From NCBI RefSeq assembly GCF_963576675.1, contig NC_088910.1, positions 109,396,807 through 109,460,806 of the forward strand: 64,000 bases of DNA, given 5' to 3'. Shown in pieces: positions 22,575 through 33,798 of this stretch (the stretch's first letter is position 1; each line of letters begins with the position of its first letter). Under the pieces are notes generated by a model. That model worked only from the letters and a program-made list of their open reading frames with translations, did no database searches and was not told where the DNA came from. The DNA is from Euphorbia lathyris (Eukaryota > Streptophyta > Magnoliopsida > Malpighiales > Euphorbiaceae). Made by a program: the position numbers and the translations under genes.

Positions 22575-24372
22575 TTCCCTTTCCTTTTTGTTTTTCTTAT
22601 GATGTTTTTGTTGTTCTTTTTGTTGTTGTTAATGTACTTTCTGTTTATTTTATTATTTTAGTGATTTTCGTTTATGTTTCGTATTGTTTTTCGTTTATTT
22701 TTGTAATAACACGACGCAGGGCGTACCCCATGGCACGCCCCGTGTCCCTTCATTTTTATGTTTAAAAATGGTTCAGAAACTCAAACACGCGGGGCGCCTC
22801 TTTCCCACGCCCCGCGTATTTGAGTCTCTGCCCAAAAACATTGCAAAACGTACTGGTTACGCGGGGCGCCCCTGTGGGCACGCCCCGCGTAACCCCTGAC
22901 CACTAAGGGTCCTCTTTTTCTTTTCCTTTCTCACTTTATTTTCGTTTTTGTTTTTGTTTTCCTTTCTTTTTGCGACGCCCTTGGAATAGGCGTCATTTTA
23001 AATAACGCGGAGGGACGTGCAACCCCGCACTTAACATTTGTTTTGCACTACCAAAAACAAAAATAAAAATAAAATAAACAACAAAATAATTAAACTAATT
23101 TATTGACTCTCTTAAATTTTCCCGACACGCTATCCCTCCTTTGAAAATTAATTAAAGTTCCGTTATTTGTCATCAAAAATAAAAGTATCGGAACATAAAA
23201 GGAATGATTCGATGAAGAAATTTTAGTCTTGGTTTTGAAATTAGGGAATTTGTGCAAAGCTTAGGTTAGTACTAAACTAAGGCATTGAGTCCTAACCCAA
23301 TTGTTATCTCCATAATGAACTTTAAAAAGGCAATAAAAACGGGATAGTTGAGAATTTAGCGAAAACTTGATAGTGCACAATTTGAACCCGAATCTTTGTG
23401 AGGTATTTTTGAGCCTAAAAGAGTTCGTACGAGAACTCTAATTCTTTCACAATTTTTCGAGAGCTTTGACTTCACTCGACTCATAGAATTTGCATCAAAT
23501 ACCGGGTTAAGTATACTTATTTGTGGTGAAAACGGCAATAGATGATCAACCGAACCCACTTAGGCTAATTTTTCTTAATTTATTTTTCTCGTTTTCATTA
23601 AACATTAGGAAACCCCTTCGAGCCTAATAACCCATTTTTTTGTTAATACCCTTTTATCATTCAACCCCTTTTTCCTCTTGTCCAAATACCGACAAAATCA
23701 ATTTGCACCCGAATTATCCGAAATAAGTCACGACCTTAGCAAATGAGCACCATAAGATTTCAAAATTTTGTTTTTGTGCCTCTATCAAAACAAAGGATAC
23801 AATAAAAGTAAAAAGGCATTCTCAAGCTCCACCCGAGCAATTTTGAAGTATATCTTGTAAAATTCGCTAAGGCCGAAGCAAAATGCGGTGCGATCATAAG
23901 TCAGTATTTTGGAACTTGAGTTTCTCAAAAACTAACCACTGAAAAACCTCCCACATTACAACCCCACTCCGGGTTCATTTTTAATATTGCCTAACCATAT
24001 TTTAAGAGGAAAAACCCGGATAAAAATGCAAAATTCAACATGATCTCGAGTAAGTGCAAAGAAGAGCGATAAAGCACCGACCCACCTAAAATTGAGCGTA
24101 AGAGCGAAATTCCGTGGTGAGGTACTATCGGGTTCTCATAAGATAATCAACCCCCATTAATATTGCCTATTAATCTTGATCATGGAGGTTTCAAACAAGT
24201 TTTGTACTCAATTGTTTGCGTAGGTACTTACCGAAACTTTTGCATAAAACCGTAACTTTGAAACCACGCACTTGGTAAAACCCCGAAGGTTTGTTTCTTA
24301 ATCATCTCAATCCCTTGTCTTTCGATTTCTTTTTACTTGAGGACAAGTAAAACTTTAAAGTCCGAGGAGGTT
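22575..24372 (+). other. Non-coding 3' internal region of element A
   Basis: No gene is visible. Three inverted doublets of the 13-bp unit lie at 22713/22734, 22786/22806 and 22858/22879. From about 22915 to 24372 the sequence is shared at high identity with 44630-46087 of element B, including the phrase ggaataggcgtcattttaaa and a short GC word pair around gcggagggacgtgcaacc. The purine-rich gaggaggtt at its end probably serves as polypurine tract. Confidence 0.75.
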
Positions 24373-26123
24373 TGATAGGGGCGTTTCGTCCCTATCTTTT
24401 AGCGTGGTTTACGGTTTATTTTCGAGTTAAATAAATAAGTTTAATTACAAAAATAGAGTGTTTTAATAAAATAATGAAATAAAAATAAAATCCGAGCTTT
24501 CGGTTAATTTCCTTTATTTTTAGTTGAATTTAGAGAATAAAATGTCAAGCTAACTCGGCTCGTGAGAAGTGTATTTCGCAGGAACAATAAGGAGCAAAAA
24601 TCCACTCATACGCGGGGCGTATCAACCCTTACGCGGGACGTGTAGACAAGTGTGTCAGAAATGATTGATCAATCCTGAACCACCACATGGAATCTACTCA
24701 GCATACGCGGGGCGTATGACACACTACGCGGGGCGTATGACACATGTCGGCAATAATTGGCCTAATCCTGAAGTCAGACTGCATTGTCTCCCGGAGTCAA
24801 CTCTCCATACGCGGGGCGTATCACTATGTACGTGGGGCGTAAGAGGCAGTTCTTCAATGTAAAAAGATCAGAGACTCAAACACACGGGGCGTACTTCAGC
24901 TACGCAGGGCGTGTTTGAGACAATTGGACATAGAATTGGTCCACATGCAGGAGATTTCTGACGGAATGGGCATATACGCGGGGCGTGTATTACCATACGT
25001 GGGGCGTGCCCTGAGATTTCTGCACCAAATAATGTTGCTCCATACTTGTACCTTGTGAAGATACAATTCTACCCCTAGCTTGATGTATAAATAAGAGTGA
25101 CTAGCACTCATTTAGGGACACTACTAGCTACTACCTTCTACTATCTATCTCCTACCTTTACCTTATAGTTGTTGTATAGTTTTGGTTTTAGATTCGGTTT
25201 ATGTAATAAAACTCTCCCCTTTCGGGCTTGTTCGTTGATCCCGTCACTCCGTCAAGTTCCGCTCCATCATTCGTCACCAAGCTCGAGAGTTCCACCTCCA
25301 AGTCCTGAGCGACGGCCTTGAGTCCGGTTGGCTAGTTCCGAGGGCCGATTCTTCCCTCTTCGCTTGCTAACTAGCTTGCACTCTTCCTATGTACTAGGCT
25401 TGGTTGTATTCATCATTTTTATTCTCCATATTTATAATATATGATTTGCAATTTCCGTTTCTATATACGTGTTAATGTTTATTACTTGCTTTGATACTTA
25501 TAATTGACTATTGTGTAGGGGAACACGATTTCCGACGCCATCCGGGCTATCTTTAGGGATTCATATAGGTGTTGCCTTACCGGAAGTGACGCTCCGGAAA
25601 CCGTAAGAATTGACACACCACAGAACTTACGTGCCCTAGTTTCTGATCCCCAGCATTAGACACGCCTTGACTAGGAATCACGTAGTCTAAGTACTTCACG
25701 GGTCGGTCGAACTACACGTAGCCGTCTTTGCAAGAATAGATTATCAATCGCATATATATTCGGAGTCTTTGTTTGTCATATTTATAACTTATCATCGCCA
25801 TTGCACTTCGTAGAGTATTTGTTATATAAAATCTGCCTCACCAATAGTTTAGGAGTAGTTAGTAGTTGTCACCAAAACCCCTTTAAAGTATTCACCGCTT
25901 AAATAACGTATAAAACCGAGTCGTTTAATACTTGTAGTTATAAATCCCGTGGATTCGATACCCGGTCTTAACCGGATTATTACTTGATACGACGGGGTAC
26001 ACTTGCCCCTAAGTAGTGACGTCTAGTGAATTTAGAGCAATTAGAAAGACCACATCCATAGTTCCATAGCACACTCATATCACACTACATCCGTAAACAC
26101 ACCGCTAGACGAAACTTACATCA
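24373..26123 (+). repeat. 3' LTR of Athila-like element A
   Basis: This 1751-bp LTR starts TGATAGGGG, ends ACTTACATCA and repeats every feature of the 5' LTR, including the doublet array at 24609-25008. Several differences from the 5' copy are C-to-T or G-to-A changes at CG sites inside the 13-bp units (for example TACGTGGGGCGTA). It is followed by the target duplication ATCCA. Confidence 0.92.
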
Positions 26124-27376
26124 ATCCACCTGCACCCAATGGGAATTATCCCTTCGGGTGGATCAACCAAAGTCCACACTTGGTTAGTATACAAGGAATC
26201 CATTTCAGAATCCATGGCCTCAAGCCATGCTTTAGAATCTGGACTTGTAAGAGCCTCTTCGTAGTTTTTGGGTTCGTCGTCTAACACGGGAACCTCATTA
26301 TCATCTCCCACTACAAAACCATATCTAACTGGGAGTTCACGAACTCTTCGTGATCTACGAATAGGTGGCACTGGAGTCTCATCTAATGGGACTACTTCGG
26401 GTACCTCAACCGCTTTTGTTGTTTCAGTCGGTGTTTCTTCTTCTTGAACTTCGTCAAGTTCAATCACACTTCCCTTTTGTGTTTCTTCGAGAAACTCTTT
26501 CTCTAAGAAGGTTGCGTGCTTGGATACTATTACTTTCTGATCATCTGGATGATAAAAGTAATACCCTACGGTTTCCCTGGGATATCCAATGAAGAAACAT
26601 TTATCAGATTTAGAATCTAGTTTGTCGGACGCAATGCGTTTGACATACGCTGAACAACCCCATACTCTCATAAATGAGAACACGGGTTTCCTACCAACGA
26701 ACAATTCATATGGTGTGGAACTAGCGGATTTAGTTGGTACTCGGTTCAGGGTGAAGAGGGCAGTTTCTAAGGCATAGCCCCAGAACGTCTTTGGAAGTAA
26801 GGCCATGCTCATCATGGATCGTACCATATCCAATAGGGTACGGTTCCTCCTCTCGGATACACCATTGTGTTGTGGTGTATAGGGAGGTGTCCATTGTGAG
26901 CATATCCCACATTCAGTTAGATAATTCAGAAAATCATCCGAAAGATATTCGCCACCTCGATTGGATCGAAGCGTCTTTATTTTCTTTCCTAATTGATTTT
27001 CCACTTCATTCTTGAAGCATTTGAACTTGTCAAAAGCTTCTGATTTGTGCCTCATCAAGTAGATGTAACCATATCGAGTATGGTCATCTATGAAGCTTAT
27101 GAAGTATCTGAATCCTCCTCTTGCTTGGACCGACATAGGACCGCATACATCTGAATGAATGAGTCCTAGAGTGTCTGATACACGCTCACCTTTATTGCTA
27201 AAGGGTGTCTTTGTCATTTTACCTTTTAAACATGATTCGCATGTTTCCAATGATTCGGAATCGATTGGATCTATAAGCCCATCTGAATGTAGCTTTAGCA
27301 TGCGTCTCTTGTTTATATGGCCTAAGCAACAATGCCACAAGTAAGTTGAATTATCTAGCTTATGTCTTTTGGTATC
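26124..27376 (-). pseudogene. pol: Copia II integrase and reverse transcriptase N-terminal edge
   Basis: One open minus-strand frame of over 400 codons. It carries the GAG-pre-integrase zinc site (WHCCLGH...CESC), the integrase core with HSDVCGP and GVSERRNRTLLD, the copia linker, and the start of reverse transcriptase (WLEAMDSEMDSLYTNQVWTLV, IIPIGCRW). The second catalytic aspartate is Asn here: the codon at 26960-26962 reads AAT in TLRSNRGGEY, where the family has SDRGGEY. The frame continues at 17917 across the Athila-like insertion and at 28871 across the solo LTR. Confidence 0.88.
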
Positions 27377-28865
27377 TGTTAAGCCCAAAATATACCTAAT
27401 ATATCATTAGTAATTACATCAATATTGCTACGAATTTATGTTATTTATACCTATTTAGAATACTTTTACTCTCGAATATGTTTCTTTCTTGCAAGGTACA
27501 TAAATATTTGGTAAAATCCAAATAGGAGTAAAAAGAGCTCAAAAACAGAAGAAAAACCTACAAAAGGAGTCGAAGACGACGAAAATTAATAACGCCAAGT
27601 CGAGGACACGAACGAGAGCAGAAATTCAGAAAAAGCTCCGTGCCGCGACCGCGGCCCCCCTCTTTCACGGCCGCGACACGCGTCCTTCAGCCACTTCTTC
27701 CCTTCGTCCGAAGCTCAACTTAATGCTCCCCCATTCACGGTAGTGAATTTGGATTCTCGGTAAGACCATGAACCTTTGCAGCACAATAAACACATGTCCG
27801 ATTTCAACGAAACACGACTGTTCGGGTGGATAAAGACGTCCTTCCGCAGCGGACACGATCCTTCATAACGGACACGACATTTCGATCAAGACTCTTCAAC
27901 ATCTATAAATAATGAGTTGATGGAGAGTTGAAGAGATATGTGTGATATGTAGAAGAAAGAGATTAGTGTAGAATTTATGTAGAAATTCTGAATCAAGTGA
28001 TTCAGAAGATAGATTTTGATTCTGTTCAAAGCAATATGATGTACACACATTGTTTACAAATTAATAACAAAATTCAGTAACGTTTAGACATTGTTCCAGT
28101 TTAGTTTTCATTTTGGTAGAGGCCGACCGTATCCCTATTACGAAGTTACAGCGAGAAGATTGAGTAGAGGATTCGCCCCTGAGTCTGACAAACTCTAACG
28201 AAACCCAAGGAAAGGATTGATCAACCCGTTCACTTGCACGCCGTCGAAGAATTCGATGCTCCATGTTCTCTGTAAACTTGTATCAATTTATATTTCATCT
28301 AATAAAGTCTGTTTTATTCGATACATCGTTATGCAGCACTTATGGTAACCAATCCACTAAAGTGACTGCTGGTGTTTTCATTAAAACGTAGTTTAATTCA
28401 AAATCTTTACAAGGAAACTTTGTTGAACACTTAGGCAAATTATCATCTCGAAAGAGTTTTAATTTGATTAAGGGCAACTATCCCGAAAGGGTTTTGTCGC
28501 GTTCAAAGCCAATTAATTAGAGGTTCCGTCATTTATTTCATCATTATAATTCATACAAAGTTTAAAGTTGTTTCTTTGCTTAATGCAAACAAATATACCT
28601 GCTTACTTTTCTAAAAGTACTAAAACGTTCCTGTTTTGCAAATTCATCCTTAAATCAGATATTTTCTAACATCTTCATATTCTAATCTAATTCTTGTTCT
28701 AGCAATTTCAAAACCAAAACCGATTAAACGATTTTCCATATTATAAACCTTTAAAAGTAAACTTAACCGAATTAAAATAAGTTTTTGTTAAAAAACGTTC
28801 CCTGTGGGATCGATATCTTTTATTACTACAAGCGTATACCGTGCACTTGCGGAAATCGTACAACA
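27377..28865. repeat. Solo LTR inserted in copia II
   Basis: It begins TGTTAAGCCC and ends GTACAACA (TG...CA), 1489 bp, flanked by GTATC at 27372-27376 and 28866-28870. It contains no gene and no second LTR, so it is a solo LTR left after recombination. On the plus strand it holds a TATA-like tctataaataat near 27899-27910 and a GC-rich palindrome CCGCG-AC-CGCGG at 27643-27654. The strand and family are not certain. Confidence 0.88.
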
Positions 28866-30108
28866 GTATCAATTGCGAAAACAGAAATATTATCATCCAA
28901 CACATAAATCCCATTTTGTGATATTCCTACGAAATAGAAAATCGAATCTCTATAAAAATCGCAACGTTTGTCTTTTATTGAAATATGAAAACCGTCGTCA
29001 ACTAGACGGCTAATAGAAATAATGTTATGAGACATCTCAGGAACGTATAAACAATTCCTTAATTCTATTACAAGCCCAGAGGGCAAAGTTAAAACATAAT
29101 CTCCAATTGCGAGGGCGACAACTCTTGCTCCATTTCCCACTCGGAAGTTTATGCTTTCTTTCTTTAGTTCCTTAGTCTGTTTTAGCTCCTGCATATTTGT
29201 ACAAATATGAGATCCACATCCGGTATCAAGTACCCAAGATTCAGACTGTGAAACTGTATTTATTTCAATATAAAACATACCAGATGTTGAAGCACCGCCA
29301 TTTCCCTTCTTAAGGGCGGCTAGGTACTCCTTGCAGTTTCTCTTCCAATGCTCGTCTTTACCACAGAAGTGGCACTCTCCTTTGGGCTTCTTCACTTCCT
29401 TTCCATTATCTTTGTTGGGCACGGCTTTACCTTTCTTGGGATATTTAGGATTAGGAAAATTCCCTTTCCTCTTCTTTGATCCCTTAATGACAAGAGCCGG
29501 TATGGTCTTGTCTTTCTTCATATTAGGTTCAACCGACTTGAGCATATTTGCAAGCTCTTCAAGAGAGGTTTGCAAGTCATTCATCTGATAGTTCATGATG
29601 ACCTGTGAATAACTCTCTGGGAGGGACTGAAGAACCAAGTCTGTACTTAATTCGTTGTCCATCGCAAATCCAATACTAGAAAGTTTGGTAATGTAGCCAA
29701 TCATCTTGACACAATGTGTCATGACTGATGTGCCCTCTTGCATCCTGCAACGATATAGCAACTTGGATATCTCGTAGCATTCGCACCTGGTCTGTTTCCC
29801 AAACAGTTCCTTTAGGTGCACGATGATGGAATAGGCATATCCATTTCCTCATGTTGCCTTTGTAATTCCGATGTCCTCGATGCAAGTATGATGCATCCGG
29901 CATGATCGTCATCAGCCTTGTGCTTCTGATAAGCATCTATTTCCTCGATGGGAGCATCAACCTCAGGGACAAGGGGTATCGATGTATCAAGTACATACCC
30001 AATTTTCTCGAACTTCAAAATGATTTTGAGGTTACGAAACCAGTCGGTGAAGTTTGAACCATTCAGTTTGTTATCGGTAAGAATGTTTTGCAGATTGGTT
30101 TTAGTCAT
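28866..30108 (-). pseudogene. gag: Copia II gag and protease
   Basis: The presumed gag start is the ATG of MTKTNLQNIL near 30108 on the minus strand, giving the copia gag pattern LNGSNFTDWFRNLKIIL. A frameshift near 29830 separates it from HLKELFGKQTRCECYEISKLLYRCRMQEGTSVMTHCVKMIGYI. A CCHC knuckle (CHFCGKDEHWKRNC) and the protease motif WVLDTGCGSHIC follow, then the start of the GAG-pre-integrase region (NGIYVLDDN). The frame is cut by the solo LTR at 28865. Confidence 0.87.
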
Positions 30109-30165
30109 GATTTTAAGATTGTGTTTAATTAAACCTGAGAGTGAGAAAGAGTAAACGTATGTCAT

Positions 30166-31816
30166 TCATTTGCTTTAAAGTATATCAATCTAAAATTATA
30201 GGACTTTTAGTTTATTTTAGATTGCTCCCACTATTTTGCCAAATTAATAGCCCTCCATATTAATTCGAAGAATTTCACAAATCCTTTAGTGAGCTAGGAA
30301 CCTAACTCCTGAGATTTCGCCTTGAGTTTGCTCAACAAGCTAGTCTCATTTGTTAGGTAGATTCATGTAATCAATCACATCTCGAATGTGACTCCTAAGT
30401 TATTGGGTTACTAACCACATTAGTAACTAATATGCTACTCATATTAATCCTAACCATATTGCCCATTAGTTTATGACAACATGAGTTTGCTCATCCAATT
30501 ATCATAATCTAATTTAAGTATTACCCCATATTCATGAAAGAACGATTTTCGATAATTCAGGTGTTACCATAAGACCCCGAGCTTGAGTTTGCTCAACAAC
30601 CCAAAGGCCCCAGTACTTATTTACTTAACTTTTTAACGAGGGATTTTTATTTTAAGTCTCATAATCTAACTTAGTCTTGATTTGCTTTAGCATACATCAG
30701 ACACATACATTCACATACATTGGGGTTATGGACATATCATGTAAATTATTCCGTCGAGCCAGAGACGGAATAAAAGGGCAAACCTAAGGAAATACTAACT
30801 ATTACATATTTCTCTTTAGGTCCCCCGTCTTCTCCATGGCGCCTTGAAATTACATATTACTTTCTATACTACTATAAGAAAACTTCAATTGAATTGAAGG
30901 GAATCAGATGAGAGGAGAAATTACAATAGATAGTAGAAAGGCAGGACGCGCAGGCCCTATTTCAAAAATACCAAAAGACTAAAAGATGGTCCAAATATGT
31001 CCATAACTCCAAGCATGCATAGACTCAATTAAATAAATTTAATTGGTTGATTACATAACCGTCTTATGTAATATTTAGGTTAATCACATTAACTCGTCAA
31101 ATTAACTTTCATCCAATTTTACTTCTAATCGTTTTGTATCTTTATATTAATTCTTAGATTAATATAACCATATAAAACGTCGATTATGCATGTCCCAATT
31201 ATTTTGATTTCAATTCATTTAAAACTTTGATTTACAACTTGGTAAAAACAAACTTTTAAACGAATTTTCATTCGATAATCAAAACAGAAAATTATTAATT
31301 TCCGAAACATATATATATATATACAAATTATATTCAAGCCGATTTTAACAATTAAAATCAAGTGGGATTCGGGCCGAGGGCCCGAAGCCGGGCTGCTGCC
31401 GTTGGGCAGCAGCCGCGCGACGGCGGCTGGTCGTGCCTTGAGGCGCGACCCGAGCCGCTGTCGTATTTTTTTTAAATATATAAACATATATATATATATA
31501 TCAGATTTTAAAACGGTTTTAAAAACGATTTTCAGAAATAGGAAAAACTACAATAGATTTCCGTTTTATCTTTAGAATTAATAAAACTAGTTTTATTAAC
31601 ATAACCATAAAACTAATAGATTTTGTTATAATGATTATCAATCGAAATAATCAGGAACATACGCATAATCTATTTTAATTAACAATTAATTAAAACTTAT
31701 TTATCTTTAGAATCAATTAATCAAAACAATTTGTTAATTAATCCTAACTATAAATATTTATTCAATCCTATTGAAAAACTTCTAAATTTTCATATATGAA
31801 ATAACGGATTTAATGA
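30166..31816 (-). other. Long untranslated leader of copia II
   Basis: About 1.65 kb lie between the primer binding site and gag, long for a copia element. No coding frame is recognisable. Direct repeats of tgagtttgctcaacaa-like words occur near 30323, 30484 and 30582. A GC-rich island (about 31370-31465), flanked on both sides by (TA)n runs, contains a perfect hairpin at 31391-31414. Confidence 0.7.
31391..31414. repeat. Perfect GC-rich hairpin in the copia II leader
   Basis: GGCTGCTGCC, loop GTTG, GGCAGCAGCC: a 10-bp perfect inverted repeat with a 4-nt loop, about 400 nt downstream of the primer binding site on the element strand. It could be a dimerisation or packaging structure in the element RNA; that is inference. 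Confidence 0.8.
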
Positions 31817-31830
31817 TGGCTCTGATACCA
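31817..31830 (-). promoter_or_regulatory. Primer binding site of copia II
   Basis: On the minus strand TGGTATCAGAGCCA, complementary to the 3' end of plant initiator-methionine tRNA, one base from the 5' LTR end. This fixes the orientation of the element. Confidence 0.92.
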
Positions 31831-31831
31831 C

Positions 31832-33047
31832 TGTTGGGAATTAGGCTAAGGTATAGCAGCGAAAATATAAAAATTTTAGCCTACTTTCTTTTAACCATAG
31901 GATCCGTTAATCGTTATTCCATATAAAGAGAGAGAAGAAGAAATACCTTTTGAAGAACAATCTACCGTTGTTAATGAAGTGCCCACAACTCTTCTCCGAG
32001 TTCCCAAGCACACAGTAAAACACGGTGAGATTAAGTTAGAATCAACCGTATGAGATGCAACCAAAATAGATTGCCTCTAATTAATCAACACAAGATCAAA
32101 GAAAAAGGATAAATGAAATTAATCGATCGATGGAAGCCGTATGAATTCTTGTCCACGAACTAGGGGAGTCGAATTCTCTTTCTCTCTCTAACTTGAAAAT
32201 TTCGAAAATCACAAAGGGGAGTAATAATGGCTTGGTCGAAATTCTCATGTAGTAGGGGGTATATATAATCACTTGTATCTAAACCCTAGTTAGATAGGAA
32301 TAGGTTACTTAATAGGAATTCAATTTGGAATAGAATTCCTAATTATTATCTCACTATATATCTAATATATCTAGGATAATAATAAATAACCTTATTAGAT
32401 AATAATAGGAGTATATTAATCTAATTAAAACTCCTAACTTAATTATCTCTTAATTAATTTAATTCATATTACTAATCAAATTAGGATTAATGGAATTAAA
32501 ATAATTCCTTACTAATAATATAAATTTCGCCCCCCCCCCCCCCCTCCTTAATTAAATGGGCCTTATTGGCCTCAATTGGGATTCCATCAATTAATAACAT
32601 CCATCTCTCTTTTGGTTCCAAGTCTTATGTGTGATCCATTAGGTTCTTACTACTTCTGGCCGTATGCAACTATTAAATTAATTTCTTCAAGAATTATATT
32701 TAATCTTTGCATAACGGAATGATGTACTGAGTATGTTATTGGCAAGTCTGTAATCATTCCCCCAGAGTCCGTTAAGAAGACAGGTTGATTCTGTCGTTAA
32801 CCTTTCCGTATTAGTTACAGTATAATTCGACCCTTTATCAACTACATCCTTGAACTGAATCTTATGACTATGGATGAGACGTTCGTTTTACTTGTACAGG
32901 CCGAGTCAACTCAAAAAGATAGGTTAAGTGAAATCTGTATTTCTTACTCTTAAGCTATCACCTTGCAAGGATTTAGAGTCGAGTCTTCCACAAGCGATCC
33001 TTGGATGTATCTCCCATTTATCGGGAGTGATAAATGCTCAATCCAAT
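31832..33047 (-). repeat. Copia II 5' LTR, truncated
   Basis: The sequence matches 14613-15839 of the 3' LTR with few differences. One is an 18-bp loss near 32875; another is an expanded poly-C run (15 C at 32530-32544 against 8 at 15315-15322). The remaining 630 bp of the LTR are missing because a Tat-like element begins at 33048. The missing part does not reappear in the window. Confidence 0.88.
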
Positions 33048-33798
33048 TGATAACTTGGGGAAAAATCCTTGATCGGAGCCCTTCCCTGTGAGGCGCCGTT
33101 GGGATCGGCCGGGGACACTCCGATGCCAAAGTCAGTATAGAGGAACAAGAGAGCAAACTGAATTGACAAAGGTTGTGAGAATGTGTACCTTGATAGCCTA
33201 GGGATGTAGGCTATATATAGCTAGGAAGTCGTAACCTTCAGCAACTAGAAGGTCTCTATTAATGCTCCATTAATGGCGGTTACAGGTTATCTTTAACCTG
33301 GCGGTTAGCTAATTGATAGCTCATTAATGGTCTTTATGGCCGAGTCGGCGGTTAGCCGCTACTGTGATGAATCAGGTGAAAGAGGAGATTCGCCTCATAG
33401 GTTCACCAGCGGATCTCACTGAGCTGAACCGTGGAGATCCGCCATCCGGTTCTCCTTGCGGCGTTCTCAAGGTGAATATCCCTTTTGGTCCTTGGGATAA
33501 TATTCTTTGATCCGTCAAGGCGTATGTACGCTCTCCTTGAGAGCTATGGCGGGTCTCCGCTACTCGCTCTCATCGGGCGTATCTCGTTATGGCGTATCTC
33601 GCCATGGTTCACGTGGCGTGGCATAATGCTAGAAACTCCTTCCTTTTCCTCATTATTTGCATATTCACCCCTGCATTAATTATCATTAATTCCACATTAA
33701 TCATACATAAATATCTCTTTTAGAAGGAATAATGGTTTGCCATTATTTCTATTAATTTTCCCTTATTCCTTATTCAAGAATAATTTGGGTTGTTATCA
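33048..33798 (-). repeat. 3' LTR of the Tat-like element
   Basis: The ends are TGATAAC at 33048-33054 and GTTATCA at 33792-33798, perfect 7-bp inverted termini; length 751 bp. The left boundary is exact because the interrupted copia LTR is known from 15839. To the right, ccccccct is the complement of a G-rich polypurine tract, giving minus orientation. No gene lies in it. Confidence 0.8.

Larger units (their letters stand above)
17918..26123 (+). mobile_element. Athila-like element A, pol-less, nested in copia II
   Basis: Complete by its ends: 5' LTR 17918-19667, internal 19668-24372, 3' LTR 24373-26123, with target duplication ATCCA at 17913-17917 and 26124-26128. The primer site resembles that of Athila/Tat elements. 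The internal part holds a gag remnant, an ATHILA-ORF-like frame and long non-coding sequence, but no protease, reverse transcriptase or integrase. It is therefore non-autonomous and must have been mobilised by a relative. The two LTRs differ at about twenty positions by eye (roughly 1.2 percent), suggesting a recent insertion. Confidence 0.9.
14613..33047 (-). mobile_element. Copia II: Ty1/copia element with nested insertions
   Basis: A minus-strand copia element: 3' LTR 14613-16475, polypurine tract, RNase H, reverse transcriptase, integrase, protease, gag, long leader, initiator-Met-tRNA-type primer site, 5' LTR 31832-33047. It is split by an Athila-like element (17918-26123) and a solo LTR (27377-28865); removing each with one target-duplication copy rejoins the pol frame. 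Its 5' LTR is cut at 33047 by a Tat-like element. Several stops, a frameshift in gag and a changed integrase residue make it inactive. The lineage within copia (perhaps Tork) is not settled from what I can see. Confidence 0.88.

Noticed and set aside
31215..31487. Arg/Ala-rich ORF at the GC island in the copia leader
   Set aside because: It arises from the GC-rich hairpin segment and has no family motif.
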